The notes: generated from the letters alone by a model not told the origin. A stretch of 64,000 bases of DNA from Bifidobacterium sp. N4G05 (GCF_002742445.1 NZ_NJNQ01000001.1:291969-355968), one strand, 5' to 3'. Numbered from the stretch's first letter, positions 26,064-34,192 are shown. Numbers and translations are program-made.

Positions 26064-26441
26064 TGGAATGTCCCTTCATACGTAATCTTTATCATGTCAT
26101 GTTCGGCCGATGGGCTCACTATGGCATGCCGTCCATGTCACCCGCCACCATCTTTGGGTTGCAATCGCCGGTTATTCGAACGCAACCACAAGTTGCATCG
26201 GCGGAATTCCGCCATTCCGTTGACCTGAGCAGCTTTAACATCGCACTCCACGAGACCGAAGCTTTTCCAGCCATGCGAGGGCAGCTTGTCTCACCTGCCA
26301 CCACGAATCCGCTTCGACCCACGTACACATCTGTGTACAGCAGCGCTCGCAATCGGTTACCTACGACCCATATGATTTGCTGAGCGACCGCAAAACACGC
26401 AATAGCCGAGACAACACCGTCAGCGTTAAAGCTTAAGGCGA
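26064..26441. other. Intergenic stretch upstream of the HTH-membrane gene
   Basis: No gene is supported. Open frames on both strands (106 codons plus, 77 codons minus) lack ribosome sites and family features. Together with the remnants that follow, this looks like a zone of decayed DNA between the HTH-membrane gene and the gluconate cluster. Confidence 0.45.
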
Positions 26442-26788
26442 CTACTTGCCCAATAGTCCGGAAATCTGGCTGATGATGTCAGCGGGCAGTCCTGCTTGTT
26501 CGGCAATGGATCCGAGGTCCAGATTGGCACCCTGCTCCTGAATTGCGCCAGCGACCTGACTGATCTGGTCGGCGGAGATGTTTTCCTCCGCCAGCGCCTG
26601 CAGCTCGTCAAGTCGGTCGGCGTTCAAATGGTCGCCAACGACCTGTTGATTTCACCCAACTGATCGGCATTGAAATGCTCACCGATTACCGCCGGCAAAT
26701 CACCAATCGAACCGAGATTGAAATCCCCGCCAAGCACATTGCCTAGATTGTCTGCGGCAAAATTTTTCAGGCTATCGAACAGTCCCAC
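26442..26788 (-). pseudogene. Frameshifted small gene of unknown family
   Basis: From a GTG at 26788 one frame reads VGLFDSLKNFAADNLGNVL...AVIGEHFNADQLGEIN and stops after about 55 codons. The neighbouring frame continues the same style, reading QVVGDHLNADRLDELQALAEENISADQISQVAGAIQEQG...ISQISGLLGK to 26442. A single-base loss near 26640 would explain the break. The joined product would be about 116 residues, with two NAD(Q/R)L repeats and a Gly/Asp-rich N-terminus, loosely like DUF937/YidB proteins. A sequencing error is an alternative. Confidence 0.5.
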
Positions 26789-26991
26789 ATGTGCCGCTGG
26801 TACTGCTTGTTCAGCAACTGCTGCAGAGCATCGCACAGACCCTGCATCAATCGCCGCTCTTCGGCAGACAATCCCGCGTGAAACCAATCTCTGCCTTTGC
26901 GCTCATCAGCTGGGGAGCTCACGGTCACACTCATGCGTCGCAGACCACGAGCCTCACGCGCCTCCTCATTCCACATCTGTGTTAACAACAT
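26767..26991 (-). CDS. Possible small ORF upstream of the frameshifted gene
   Basis: A 74-codon frame with a plausible helical C-terminal half (LSAEERRLMQGLCDALQQLLNKQYQRHMWD). It overlaps the start of the frameshifted gene by 22 bases, as in a coupled pair. Its start is preceded by a TTAACACA-type repeat. An internal ATG (MSVTVSSPADE) follows GAGGAGG at a distance. No family recognised; it may itself be the 3' part of a lost gene. Confidence 0.3.
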   Translation of the reverse strand: MLLTQMWNEEAREARGLRRMSVTVSSPADERKGRDWFHAGLSAEERRLMQGLCDALQQLLNKQYQRHMWDCSIA

Positions 26992-27062
26992 GTGTTAATC
27001 GCATGCATCGCCACCATGATTCCCCAATGATTTCAAGGGTTCCCCGGTCTCACTATTGTTTC

Positions 27063-27215
27063 TTCCCTAAAACCGCTTCGATTATCGGCACCTTCCTTGT
27101 TGCGACCACCACTTCGCTGACAGGCAACGCCTCTGTAGGCGTGCTTTCAATCGCAATCCTGCTGATCGTTGCCCTCATCTTCCTCCTGGTGCAAAAAGAC
27201 CCCACCCGCAAGTAG
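27063..27215 (+). pseudogene. 3' remnant of a second UMF1-like MFS transporter
   Basis: The frame ending at 27215 reads KTASIIGTFLVATTTSLTGN and on to QKDPTRK. Over its 48 residues it differs at only six positions from the last 48 residues of the intact transporter that ends at 24886. Nothing upstream matches the rest of the transporter, so only the 3' end survives. Synonymous differences are frequent, so this is an old duplicate or paralogue, not an assembly repeat. Confidence 0.8.
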
Positions 27216-27383
27216 TTTCGCCGTTTAACTTCTGTCTGTTTTTCGGCAACCAGCTGCCTTCATGTCGTATTTCCGATGTCGCCTCACGTCTGAAAAGTCA
27301 TGCATGGCAAGAGTCGATCGCATAGTAATCGCAATTGCAATCTTCTTCAGGGTCTACGGAGAAAAGCAATGCTGATTCGAAAA

Positions 27384-28118
27384 TCAGAAAAAGTTGAGGG
27401 CACGTGCCACTTCGTCGACGATGTCAAGCATGGCGCTGCGCGCACGTTCAGGCTCTCCCTTGGCGATTGCGTCGGCTACGGCATCATGTGCGTCGAGCGC
27501 GTCAGGCTTCGGCTTCATCGGGTATTTGCCGAGTTCCACGCGTCCGCGCAGCACGGTGGCGATGGTGTCGGAAAGCGCGGCGAACAGCTCATTGCCGCTT
27601 TCATGCAGGATCAACGTATGGAATTCCACGTCGAGATCATGGAATTGCGCAAGTCCGGCTTCGCCTTCCTTGTTGGATTCGGCGGTCTGCCGCATTTTCG
27701 CCGCATACACGGGGAATTTCGCCTTGACGTCGATGGGGGCAAGACGTGCGGCGGAAGCCGCTGCAGCCGGTTCGACCGCTAGCCGCAGTTCGGTGAGGGA
27801 TGACAGCTGCTGCTCGCGTTGCGTGGAGTGGAGACGCCATTCGATCACCTGATGGTTGAGCGCCTGCCATTCGCCGAATGGGCGTGCGACAAGTCCGATG
27901 CGACGTTTGACAAGTACCGCGTTCATGGATTCAAGTGTTTTCGCGACTTCTCGCGCCACGGTTCTGGAAATACCGAAACGACTTTGCAGGTCTTCCAACG
28001 TAAGGCTTTCGCCAGCCTTCCACACGCCGTCGAGCATTTCGATGGCAAGCGTTCGGCTCACCGAATCCTGCATCAGTTCACCGCCGGCATTTTCTGCGAT
28101 TACCGTGTCTTCAGCCAT
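27384..28118 (-). CDS. GntR-family (FadR/FCD subgroup) transcriptional regulator, probable gluconate repressor
   Basis: A 244-residue regulator. A winged-helix domain (about residues 20-80, LAIEMLDGVWKAGESLTLEDLQSRFGISRTVAREVAKTLESMNAVLVKRRIGL) is followed by a helical FCD ligand-binding domain with the metal/ligand residues in DLDVEFHTLILHESGN and HDAVADAIAKGE. It is divergent from gntK, gntP and gnd, the usual place for their repressor, so gluconate or 6-phosphogluconate is the likely effector (inference). GGGAGGAA precedes the ATG. Candidate operators lie in the 28296-28345 region, in front of gntK. Confidence 0.88.
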   Translation of the reverse strand: MAEDTVIAENAGGELMQDSVSRTLAIEMLDGVWKAGESLTLEDLQSRFGISRTVAREVAKTLESMNAVLVKRRIGLVARPFGEWQALNHQVIEWRLHSTQREQQLSSLTELRLAVEPAAAASAARLAPIDVKAKFPVYAAKMRQTAESNKEGEAGLAQFHDLDVEFHTLILHESGNELFAALSDTIATVLRGRVELGKYPMKPKPDALDAHDAVADAIAKGEPERARSAMLDIVDEVARALNFF

Positions 28119-28295
28119 CGACCGTTCCTCCCTCGCTCACTCCATAACATGCCTGCTTTGTTTCACGGTATGTTTCACATATTCTGCGACATGCACGGCA
28201 ATCACAAATCGCAGATGATCGCATATCTACGATTGCGTGATTTACCGCTATTTTGCACTATCTCCAGCATAGCAAGTCACACGATTTTTCCAATT

Positions 28296-28344
28296 CGTAG
28301 TACTTTTTATTTGACTGATACTACTTTTATGGTTTATAGTAGTC
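28296..28344. promoter_or_regulatory. Candidate GntR operators overlapping the gntK promoter
   Basis: ACTAC (28320-28324) and GTAGT (28339-28343) form an inverted repeat over the spacer and -10 box. A further TAGTACT lies at 28298-28304, just upstream of the -35 box. Short GT/AC inverted repeats of this type are the usual sites of FadR-group regulators. Binding here would block RNA polymerase. Confidence 0.5.
28311..28340 (+). promoter_or_regulatory. gntK promoter
   Basis: TTGACT (28311-28316) and TATAGT (28335-28340) are separated by 18 bases, 55 bases before the gntK start. This is the best -35/-10 pair in the window. Confidence 0.6.
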
Positions 28345-28394
28345 TTATTCCTGGTGCGAAGCGGCACAGGATCGTCAACAGCAAGGAGAGCAAC

Positions 28395-28946
28395 ATGAGC
28401 ATTCACGTAGTGGTGATGGGCGTTGCAGGATGTGGCAAATCCACCGTCGCAGAAGCTATCCACGAACGACTCGGATACGTGTACGCGGAAGGCGACGACT
28501 TCCACCCGCAAGCGAATATCGACAAAATGTCAGCCGGCATTCCACTCACCGATGAGGACCGCTGGCCATGGCTGAACGTCATCAACTCCTGGATGGTGGC
28601 ACGCGAGGCGCTCGATGAAAACACTGTGGTGTCCAGCTCCGCGTTGAAGCGCAGCTACCGCGAGGTGCTCGCCAAAGACGTGCCCACATTCTTCATTCAT
28701 CTCAACGGCAGCCACGAGCTCATTCAGCAGAGGCTCAGCGAACGCAAGGGACATTTCATGCCACCCGCGCTACTGCCAAGCCAGTTCGCCATTCTTGAGC
28801 CGCTCGTCTCCGAAGAGAACGGCGTGGAAATTTCCATCGAAGGCAGCGTCGACGAAATGGTCGACCGTGCCATCGAAGCGCTGAACGCCTATGTGGCAAC
28901 CGTGGCCGCAACCGCGGCAGCCCAAACCGCAACCCAAGCCTCCTAA
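28395..28946 (+). CDS. gntK: Gluconokinase
   Basis: Phosphorylates D-gluconate to 6-phosphogluconate with ATP. The P-loop is GVAGCGKST (residues 9-17), followed by YAEGDDFHPQANIDKMSAGIPLTDEDRWPWL, the gluconate-site signature of the GntK family, and ALKRSYREVL. The 183 residues include an Ala/Thr-rich C-terminal tail (AATAAAQTATQAS) beyond the usual end. AAGGAGAG lies four bases before the ATG. It is the first gene of a gluconate cluster with gntP and gnd, separated from gntP by a three-copy 51-bp repeat array. Confidence 0.96.
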   Translation: MSIHVVVMGVAGCGKSTVAEAIHERLGYVYAEGDDFHPQANIDKMSAGIPLTDEDRWPWLNVINSWMVAREALDENTVVSSSALKRSYREVLAKDVPTFFIHLNGSHELIQQRLSERKGHFMPPALLPSQFAILEPLVSEENGVEISIEGSVDEMVDRAIEALNAYVATVAATAAAQTATQAS

Positions 28947-28970
28947 TCCACCATCCACCGGTCCAAATGT

Positions 28971-29094
28971 GTCCGATTCTCCAGAATTGGACAACTACAC
29001 ACCCAAAACTGGTACATGTTTGTCCGATTCTGCAGAAACGGACAAACAGAACCCAAAAACAGCAGCACAACTGTCCGATTCTGCAGAATCGGAC
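28971..29094. repeat. 51-bp palindromic repeat array A (three copies, gntK-gntP gap)
   Basis: A 22-base element with half-site GTCCGATTCTG occupies 28971-28992, 29022-29043 and 29073-29094. The step is exactly 51 bases. The third copy is a perfect palindrome; the first two have two or one changed bases in the right arm. The 29-base intervals share ACCCAAAA words. Because 51 is 17 codons, open frames run through the array, but they carry no family signal. Confidence 0.88.
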
Positions 29095-29132
29095 AAATCC
29101 GGCACACCAAACCCATGAATCGAGGAGGATTC

Positions 29133-30461
29133 ATGAACCTCATTGCAGCGGCGATCATCGGCATCGCCATCATCGTTCTACTTATCGCGGTATGCAAAGT
29201 GCATCCGTTCCTTTCCCTGCTTGCCGGCTCGTTCGCGATGGCCGTGTGCGCGGGAGTGGAGTACGGCAAGGCGTTCGACAGCTTCACCTCTGGCGTCGGT
29301 TCCACGATTTCCAACGTCGGCCTGCTCATCGCATTCGGCTCGATCATCGGCACAATCCTGTTCAAGTCGGGCGGTGCCGACACCATCGTCGACACCATCA
29401 TGGCCAAAACGCCGTTGCAACGTCTGCCGTGGGCCATGGCCCTGATCGCGTTCATCGTCGGCATTCCCATGTTCTTCGAAGTCGGCGTGGTCATTCTCAT
29501 TCCGGTGGTGCTCTTTGCCGCTCGCCGCGCCAAAGCTCCGGTGATCCTGCTGGGCATTCCAGCCCTCGCAGGCCTTTCCACCCTGCACGCGTTCGTGCCG
29601 CCGCACCCCGGCCCGCTCACCGCCATCGGCGCTCTGAATGCGAACCTCGGCATCACCCTGGCGCTCGGCCTGCTCGTAGCCGTTCCAACCGTGATCATCT
29701 CCGGCCCGCTCTTCGGCAAACTCGCCGCCAAGTGGGTGCCGATCGCCGCCCCCGAAAACAAGGCTGAGGCCGAAGCTCCGAAATCCGCGGAAAACCGCCC
29801 ATCCTTCGCTTCCGCAATCGCCGTCATCCTGCTGCCGGTCGTACTCATGCTCGCCTCTTCCATAGTGGATCTGACCGGTCAGAGCGAAACCGCGTGGGGT
29901 CGTGCACTCGCTTTCATCGGCACTCCGTTGACCGCGCTGCTCATCACCACGATTTTCGCGATGGTCGTGCTCGGTTACATGCAGAAATTCACCCGCGACG
30001 CGGTCAACGGCATGGTCGGCCAATCCTTCAGCTCGGTCGCCGGCATTATTCTGATCGTCGCCGCCGGCGGCGGCTTCAAGCAGACGCTCGTCGATTCCGG
30101 CATTGGCGACGTGATCGCTAATTCGATCACCGAATCCGCCATGAATCCGCTGATCGCAGGCTGGCTGGTCGCCGTGCTCATCCGTCTCGCCACCGGCTCC
30201 GCAACCGTGGCCACCGTCACCGCATCCGGCATCATGGTGCCGCTCGCCACCGGCATGAGCCCAACGCATCTGGCTCTGCTGGTGCTCGCCATCGGCGCAG
30301 GATCCGTGTTCTTCTCGCACCTGAATGATGCAGGATTCTGGCTGGTCAAGGAATACTTCGGTATGTCGGTCGGTCAGACATTGAAGACCTGGTCGCTGAT
30401 GGAAACGATTCTGTCGGTCACCGGCTTGGGTTGCGTCATGCTGCTTTCGCTGGTGCTTTGA
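29133..30461 (+). CDS. gntP: Gluconate permease, GntP family
   Basis: A 442-residue integral membrane protein with about 12-14 hydrophobic segments. It starts MNLIAAAIIGIAIIVLLIAVCKVHPFLSLLAGSF and has the GntP motifs PMFFEVGVVILIP, HAFVPPHPGP, ATGSATVATVTASGIM and SHLNDAGFWLVKEYFG. It imports gluconate by proton symport, supplying gntK. The start at 29133 has GAGGAGG four bases upstream; the frame to 29016 runs back through the repeat array and is rejected. Short loops rich in Ala/Glu/Lys (NKAEAEAPKSAENRPS) connect the halves. Confidence 0.95.
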   Translation: MNLIAAAIIGIAIIVLLIAVCKVHPFLSLLAGSFAMAVCAGVEYGKAFDSFTSGVGSTISNVGLLIAFGSIIGTILFKSGGADTIVDTIMAKTPLQRLPWAMALIAFIVGIPMFFEVGVVILIPVVLFAARRAKAPVILLGIPALAGLSTLHAFVPPHPGPLTAIGALNANLGITLALGLLVAVPTVIISGPLFGKLAAKWVPIAAPENKAEAEAPKSAENRPSFASAIAVILLPVVLMLASSIVDLTGQSETAWGRALAFIGTPLTALLITTIFAMVVLGYMQKFTRDAVNGMVGQSFSSVAGIILIVAAGGGFKQTLVDSGIGDVIANSITESAMNPLIAGWLVAVLIRLATGSATVATVTASGIMVPLATGMSPTHLALLVLAIGAGSVFFSHLNDAGFWLVKEYFGMSVGQTLKTWSLMETILSVTGLGCVMLLSLVL

Positions 30462-30684
30462 CGCACGACATTTCGCACACAAATTGCGATTGCGATTCGC
30501 GTGCATCATATCTGAAAAACATATCTGAAATACAAAAAACTTGCCGTCCATTCGTTTTTAAGCATCTTCTTTTCTGCGTTGCGGAAGATGCAGAAAATGG
30601 ATGGGCGGCACCAATCCCAATTCGAATCCAATTTAAATCCCAATTTAAATCCACATCAAAAAAAACCGTAGAAAGAAGAACATC
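30462..30684. other. gntP-gnd intergenic with 12-bp tandem repeat
   Basis: CAATTTAAATCC occurs twice in exact tandem at 30629-30652, after a related CCAATCCCAATTCGAATC stretch. It lies about 35 bases before the gnd ATG, in an AT-rich leader with a run of As (30658-30665). It may be a regulatory or slippage-prone site. No gene is seen here. Confidence 0.5.
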
Positions 30685-31578
30685 ATGCAGCTGGCAATGA
30701 TCGGCTTGGGCCGAATGGGCGGAAATATGGCAAAGCGCATCGCTGCGGCCGGACACGAAGTAGTCGGATACGACCGCTCCCCCGAATCGGACCGCACTGT
30801 GGCAAGCCTTGAGGAAATGGTGGCCGCGCTCGCCGCGCCGCGCATCGTATGGGTAATGGTGCCCGCAGGCGAGGCGACCGACAGCACTATCAACGAACTG
30901 GCGGAACTGTTGGAACCTGGCGACATGATTATCGATGGTGGCAATTCCCGCTACACCGATGACGCTCGCCACGCGGCTGAACTTGAGCCGAAGGGCATTC
31001 ACTTCATGGATTGCGGTGTTTCCGGCGGCGTATGGGGCATCGACCGTGGGTATGCGCTTATGGTGGGCGGCAGCGAAGAGGATTTCGAACGCACCCGACC
31101 GATTTTCGAAGCGCTCAAGCCTGAGGGCGATTCCGGACTGGCGCTCGCAGGCCCGGTCGGCGGCGGCCATTTCGCCAAAATGGTGCACAACGGCATTGAA
31201 TACGGCATGATGCAGGCGTTCGGCGAAGGCTTCGCCACTATGGTGAAGTCCGACCTCATCAAGGATCCCGCTGCCGTGATGACTTCATGGCGAGACGGTT
31301 CCGTGGTACAGTCCTGGCTGCTGGATCTGCTGGCGATCGCATTCAAGTCCGATCCGACGCTGGAATCCATGCCGCCGGTGGCCAACGAGTCCGGCGAGGC
31401 GAAGTGGATGATCGAGGCGGCGCTCGAACTGGGCGTGCCGACCCCCGCCACCGCGGCCGCACTTTACGCGCGGCAGACTTCCCGCGGCGGCGCGGATGAC
31501 ATTCTGCGCGTTGTTTCCACCATGCGCGCCCAGTTCGGCGGCCACGTCACCAAGATCGACGAAGTCGCCACCCACTGA
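30685..31578 (+). CDS. gnd: 6-phosphogluconate dehydrogenase, decarboxylating (short form)
   Basis: Converts 6-phosphogluconate to ribulose 5-phosphate and CO2 with reduction of NAD(P). The dinucleotide site is GLGRMGGNM (residues 7-15), followed by DGGNSRY, DCGVSGGVWGIDRGYALMVGG and the catalytic GGGHFAKMVHNGIEYG (lysine and histidine-asparagine). At 297 residues it belongs to the short, single-lobe class found with gluconate genes, often NAD-preferring; the cofactor cannot be decided here. It completes a path gluconate, 6-phosphogluconate, ribulose 5-phosphate with gntP and gntK. AGAAAGAAG precedes the ATG. Confidence 0.95.
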   Translation: MQLAMIGLGRMGGNMAKRIAAAGHEVVGYDRSPESDRTVASLEEMVAALAAPRIVWVMVPAGEATDSTINELAELLEPGDMIIDGGNSRYTDDARHAAELEPKGIHFMDCGVSGGVWGIDRGYALMVGGSEEDFERTRPIFEALKPEGDSGLALAGPVGGGHFAKMVHNGIEYGMMQAFGEGFATMVKSDLIKDPAAVMTSWRDGSVVQSWLLDLLAIAFKSDPTLESMPPVANESGEAKWMIEAALELGVPTPATAAALYARQTSRGGADDILRVVSTMRAQFGGHVTKIDEVATH

Positions 31579-31591
31579 GAGTGCTTTGAAT

Positions 31592-31715
31592 GTCCGATTC
31601 TGCAGAAACGGACAAGCAGAATCCAAAAACAGCAGCCCAACTGTCCGATTCACCAGAATCGGACATCCAAACACCCAAAACCAGCCCATGAGTGTCCGAT
31701 TCTGCAGAAACGGAC
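31592..31715. repeat. 51-bp palindromic repeat array B (three copies, after gnd)
   Basis: Copies of the same 22-base element lie at 31592-31613, 31643-31664 and 31694-31715, again exactly 51 bases apart. The first interval (31614-31642) closely matches the second interval of array A, so the two arrays derive from one unit. Array B begins 14 bases after the gnd stop. Confidence 0.88.
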
Positions 31716-31742
31716 ACTCCACACAGCTTAAGAACGCCTATT

Positions 31743-31888
31743 TCGCTTATACATGGCAGACGCTCTCGGCGAAACAGCACTTCGAGGGTACGATTTGGAG
31801 GTTTTAGCCAACCGAACTGCCATATATAAGCGAGATAGCTCCGAACAGGGGCGTGTATCTGCCATATATAAGGCAGACACACGCCCCT
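31743..31888. repeat. Inverted repeats with TGCCATATATAAG words, hairpin before the aminotransferase 3' end
   Basis: TCGCTTATACATGGCA (31743-31758) is a 15/16 inverted match of TGCCATATATAAGCGA (31818-31833). A third copy, TGCCATATATAAGGCA (31860-31875), sits inside a long stem whose outer arms are AGGGGCGTGT (31847-31856) and ACACGCCCCT (31879-31888), with inner arms CTGCC and GGCAG. There is no T run. It may end transcription of the convergent gnd and aminotransferase genes or be a mobile repeat. Confidence 0.6.
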
Positions 31889-31937
31889 TAGCATATTTGT
31901 GTCCGGATTGCTCCAGTCAGAGGTTCCAGTCAGGAAC

Positions 31938-33128
31938 TCAGCGGCCGTAGACTTCGTGCACAAACTTTTCGAGCGCGGCGATGGAACGCTCCACCTTCTC
32001 CGTGTCGATGCAGTACGCCATGCGGAAATAGCCGGGCACGCCAAAGCTGTCGGACGGAACGAGAATCAGGTCGTAGTCCTTGGCTTTCATGCAGAACGCG
32101 TTCGCATCCTCCTCAAGCGCCTTCGGGAAAATGTAGAACGTACCGCCCGGTCGTACTACGTCGAATCCGAGGCGTACCAGCGCGTCGTACAAGAGGTTCA
32201 TGTTCTTTTCGTACACGGAAAGGTCGCTGGTCTCATCCACCACCTTGGCCACGGCCAGCTGCACGCTGGATCCTGGGCAGTTGTGTCCGGTTCCGCGGCT
32301 GACTTGGCCGCACATGGGCACGATCAGTTCGGCGTCGGTGGCACGCGGGTTCACCGCCACATAGCCGATGCGCTCACCCGGCAGCGACAGCGACTTGGAG
32401 TACGAGTAGCACGAAAGCGTGTTGTCGTAGAACTTGCTCGGATACGGCTGCACGCCCCCGTCGAATACGATTTCGCGGTACGGTTCGTCGGAGATCAGGA
32501 AGATGTCATGCCCGTATTCAATCTGCTTGGCCCGCAGTATTTCAGCCAGTCGAGTCAGCGTTTCGGCGGAATAGACGGCTCCGGAAGGATTGTTCGGCGT
32601 ATTGATGAGCACCGCTGCGGTTTCCGGGTTCAACGCCTGTTCGAATGCGTCGAAATTGATCTGGAAGTTTTCGGTGTCGGCCGGCACTACGGTCAGGTGC
32701 GCGCCGGTTCCGTTGACGTACGGCTGGTATTCCGGAAAGTATGGGGCAAACGTGATAACTTCGTCGCCCGGTTTGGTCACCACGCGCAGCGCGTGGGCCA
32801 GTGCTCCGGCCGCACCCGTGGTCGGGAAGATGTAGTCGGCCGTATAGTCCATGTCGAAGCGGCGGTTGAGGCTTTCCGCAATGGCCGTGCGCACTGAGGT
32901 AATACCCAGCGACGGCGAGTATCCGTGCAGTGCGACCGGTTCCGCATCCCTATACAGGGCGATCATTTCGTCGGTGAAGCTTTGCGGGCAGGGCACACTT
33001 GGATTGCCCAGCGAATAGTCGAACACATTCTCGTAGCCGATTTCGGCGCCACGCGCGGTCGCGTATTCACTCAGCTCGCGGATCACGGACTTTCCGCCAA
33101 GCATGGCCTTGTAGGCTTCGTTGATCAT
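31938..33128 (-). CDS. Pyridoxal-phosphate aminotransferase, class I/II
   Basis: A 396-residue fold-type I PLP enzyme. TTGAAGALAHAL and TPNNPSGAVYS are the cofactor-binding and substrate loops, ISDEPYREIVFDG carries the Asp-x-x-Tyr pair, SYSKSLSLPGERIGYVA holds the lysine that forms the Schiff base (about residue 238), and GYFRMAYCID holds the carboxylate-binding Arg. Substrate specificity (aspartate, alanine or aromatic) cannot be read. The start at 33128 has GGGAGGTTG five bases upstream. Genes on both sides give no pathway hint. Confidence 0.88.
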   Translation of the reverse strand: MINEAYKAMLGGKSVIRELSEYATARGAEIGYENVFDYSLGNPSVPCPQSFTDEMIALYRDAEPVALHGYSPSLGITSVRTAIAESLNRRFDMDYTADYIFPTTGAAGALAHALRVVTKPGDEVITFAPYFPEYQPYVNGTGAHLTVVPADTENFQINFDAFEQALNPETAAVLINTPNNPSGAVYSAETLTRLAEILRAKQIEYGHDIFLISDEPYREIVFDGGVQPYPSKFYDNTLSCYSYSKSLSLPGERIGYVAVNPRATDAELIVPMCGQVSRGTGHNCPGSSVQLAVAKVVDETSDLSVYEKNMNLLYDALVRLGFDVVRPGGTFYIFPKALEEDANAFCMKAKDYDLILVPSDSFGVPGYFRMAYCIDTEKVERSIAALEKFVHEVYGR

Positions 33129-33299
33129 GAACAACCTCCCTGTCGTACTGTCGTACTTCTGACGCATGTATCATGCACGCCCGCGCCCGGCTCAATTCAG
33201 TCAGTCAATCGCGAATTCACCTCATGGCGGCGAACGTGCAACACTTTCGTTTCTACCACTGCTTTGTCACAATCGCGGGCAGGGTGTCATGTAACGGTA

Positions 33300-34007
33300 T
33301 TATTCGACAGTCCTTTTAGCTTCCTCGACTTCCCCGGCTTCCCTCAGTCGATTGCGCTGCGCGGCCTCCATGCCGGGCACGAAACCGTTGCTGAAGATTC
33401 TGCGCCAATATTCAAGCATGTCCGCTTTTGACATCGACATGAACATGCCCGCCGCAAGCACGGCGACGTCCTCGTTGAATACGGTGTCGAGTGGCAGTTT
33501 CTCATGCAACTTCGGCCAGCGCTGCAACACCGCCAACATACCTCCGACAGTGAAGTCGAGCATAAGATCGGTTTTCAGATCGAGATGGCCCACATCCAGT
33601 CCAAGCACGGAAATCATGGTCAAACGCCCGAATTCTTTCAGCGACGAAACGAGTTCCGGTGAGCTGTGCGGACCGGCAAGCAATGCCAATCGGTCGAGAC
33701 GCTGGCGCTGTTCGGGGTCACGCATCAGCGCGGTGACGTGCTTGCGCCATTCGGTGTCAGGATCGAAATCTCGCCCTGGCACACCCGGCATTGGCGTGTT
33801 TTCGACGGCGTGCAGAATGGCGGAATCGGCCAGTTCCGGTAATCCGGAGAAATGGTAGTAGAAGGAATTGCGATTCACGTCCGCCGTGCGCACGATGTCG
33901 GTGACAGTGATTTTGTTGTACTCGCGTTCCGAAAGCAGCTCCCAGAAAGCGTTTTCAAGACGATCTTTCGCTGGCAGGATTTCCGAATCCCTACGTGGTC
34001 GTGGCAT
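33300..34007 (-). CDS. TetR/AcrR-family transcriptional regulator
   Basis: A 235-residue regulator. The N-terminal HTH reads AKDRLENAFWELLSEREYNKITVTDIVRTADVNRNSFYYHFSGLPELAD (about residues 12-60), the standard TetR form, followed by a helical C-terminal domain that binds ligand and dimerises. The start at 34007 follows CAGGGGGTAC; an ATG eight codons upstream is less likely. It stands alone; its target may be itself or the flanking aminotransferase or DUF2974 genes. This is not shown by any clear palindrome. Confidence 0.85.
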   Translation of the reverse strand: MPRPRRDSEILPAKDRLENAFWELLSEREYNKITVTDIVRTADVNRNSFYYHFSGLPELADSAILHAVENTPMPGVPGRDFDPDTEWRKHVTALMRDPEQRQRLDRLALLAGPHSSPELVSSLKEFGRLTMISVLGLDVGHLDLKTDLMLDFTVGGMLAVLQRWPKLHEKLPLDTVFNEDVAVLAAGMFMSMSKADMLEYWRRIFSNGFVPGMEAAQRNRLREAGEVEEAKRTVE

Positions 34008-34192
34008 CAGTACCCCCTGATAATTAGTCACGTTGCCTCATAACCACGTTTTATTGTACAAGTTGTCTAGACCATTTTTCACCGAATGTCGCATACGAAT
34101 TTACAAATACAACACAGCCGGCAGTACCATACTTACGTCGCACACGTCACGCACGTCGCATACGCACGCCACCCACGGCACTCGCCCGCGCC

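Noticed and set aside
29016-29132. N-terminal extension of gntP through the repeat array
   Set aside because: The array is open because its step is 17 codons. The ribosome site and family start support 29133.
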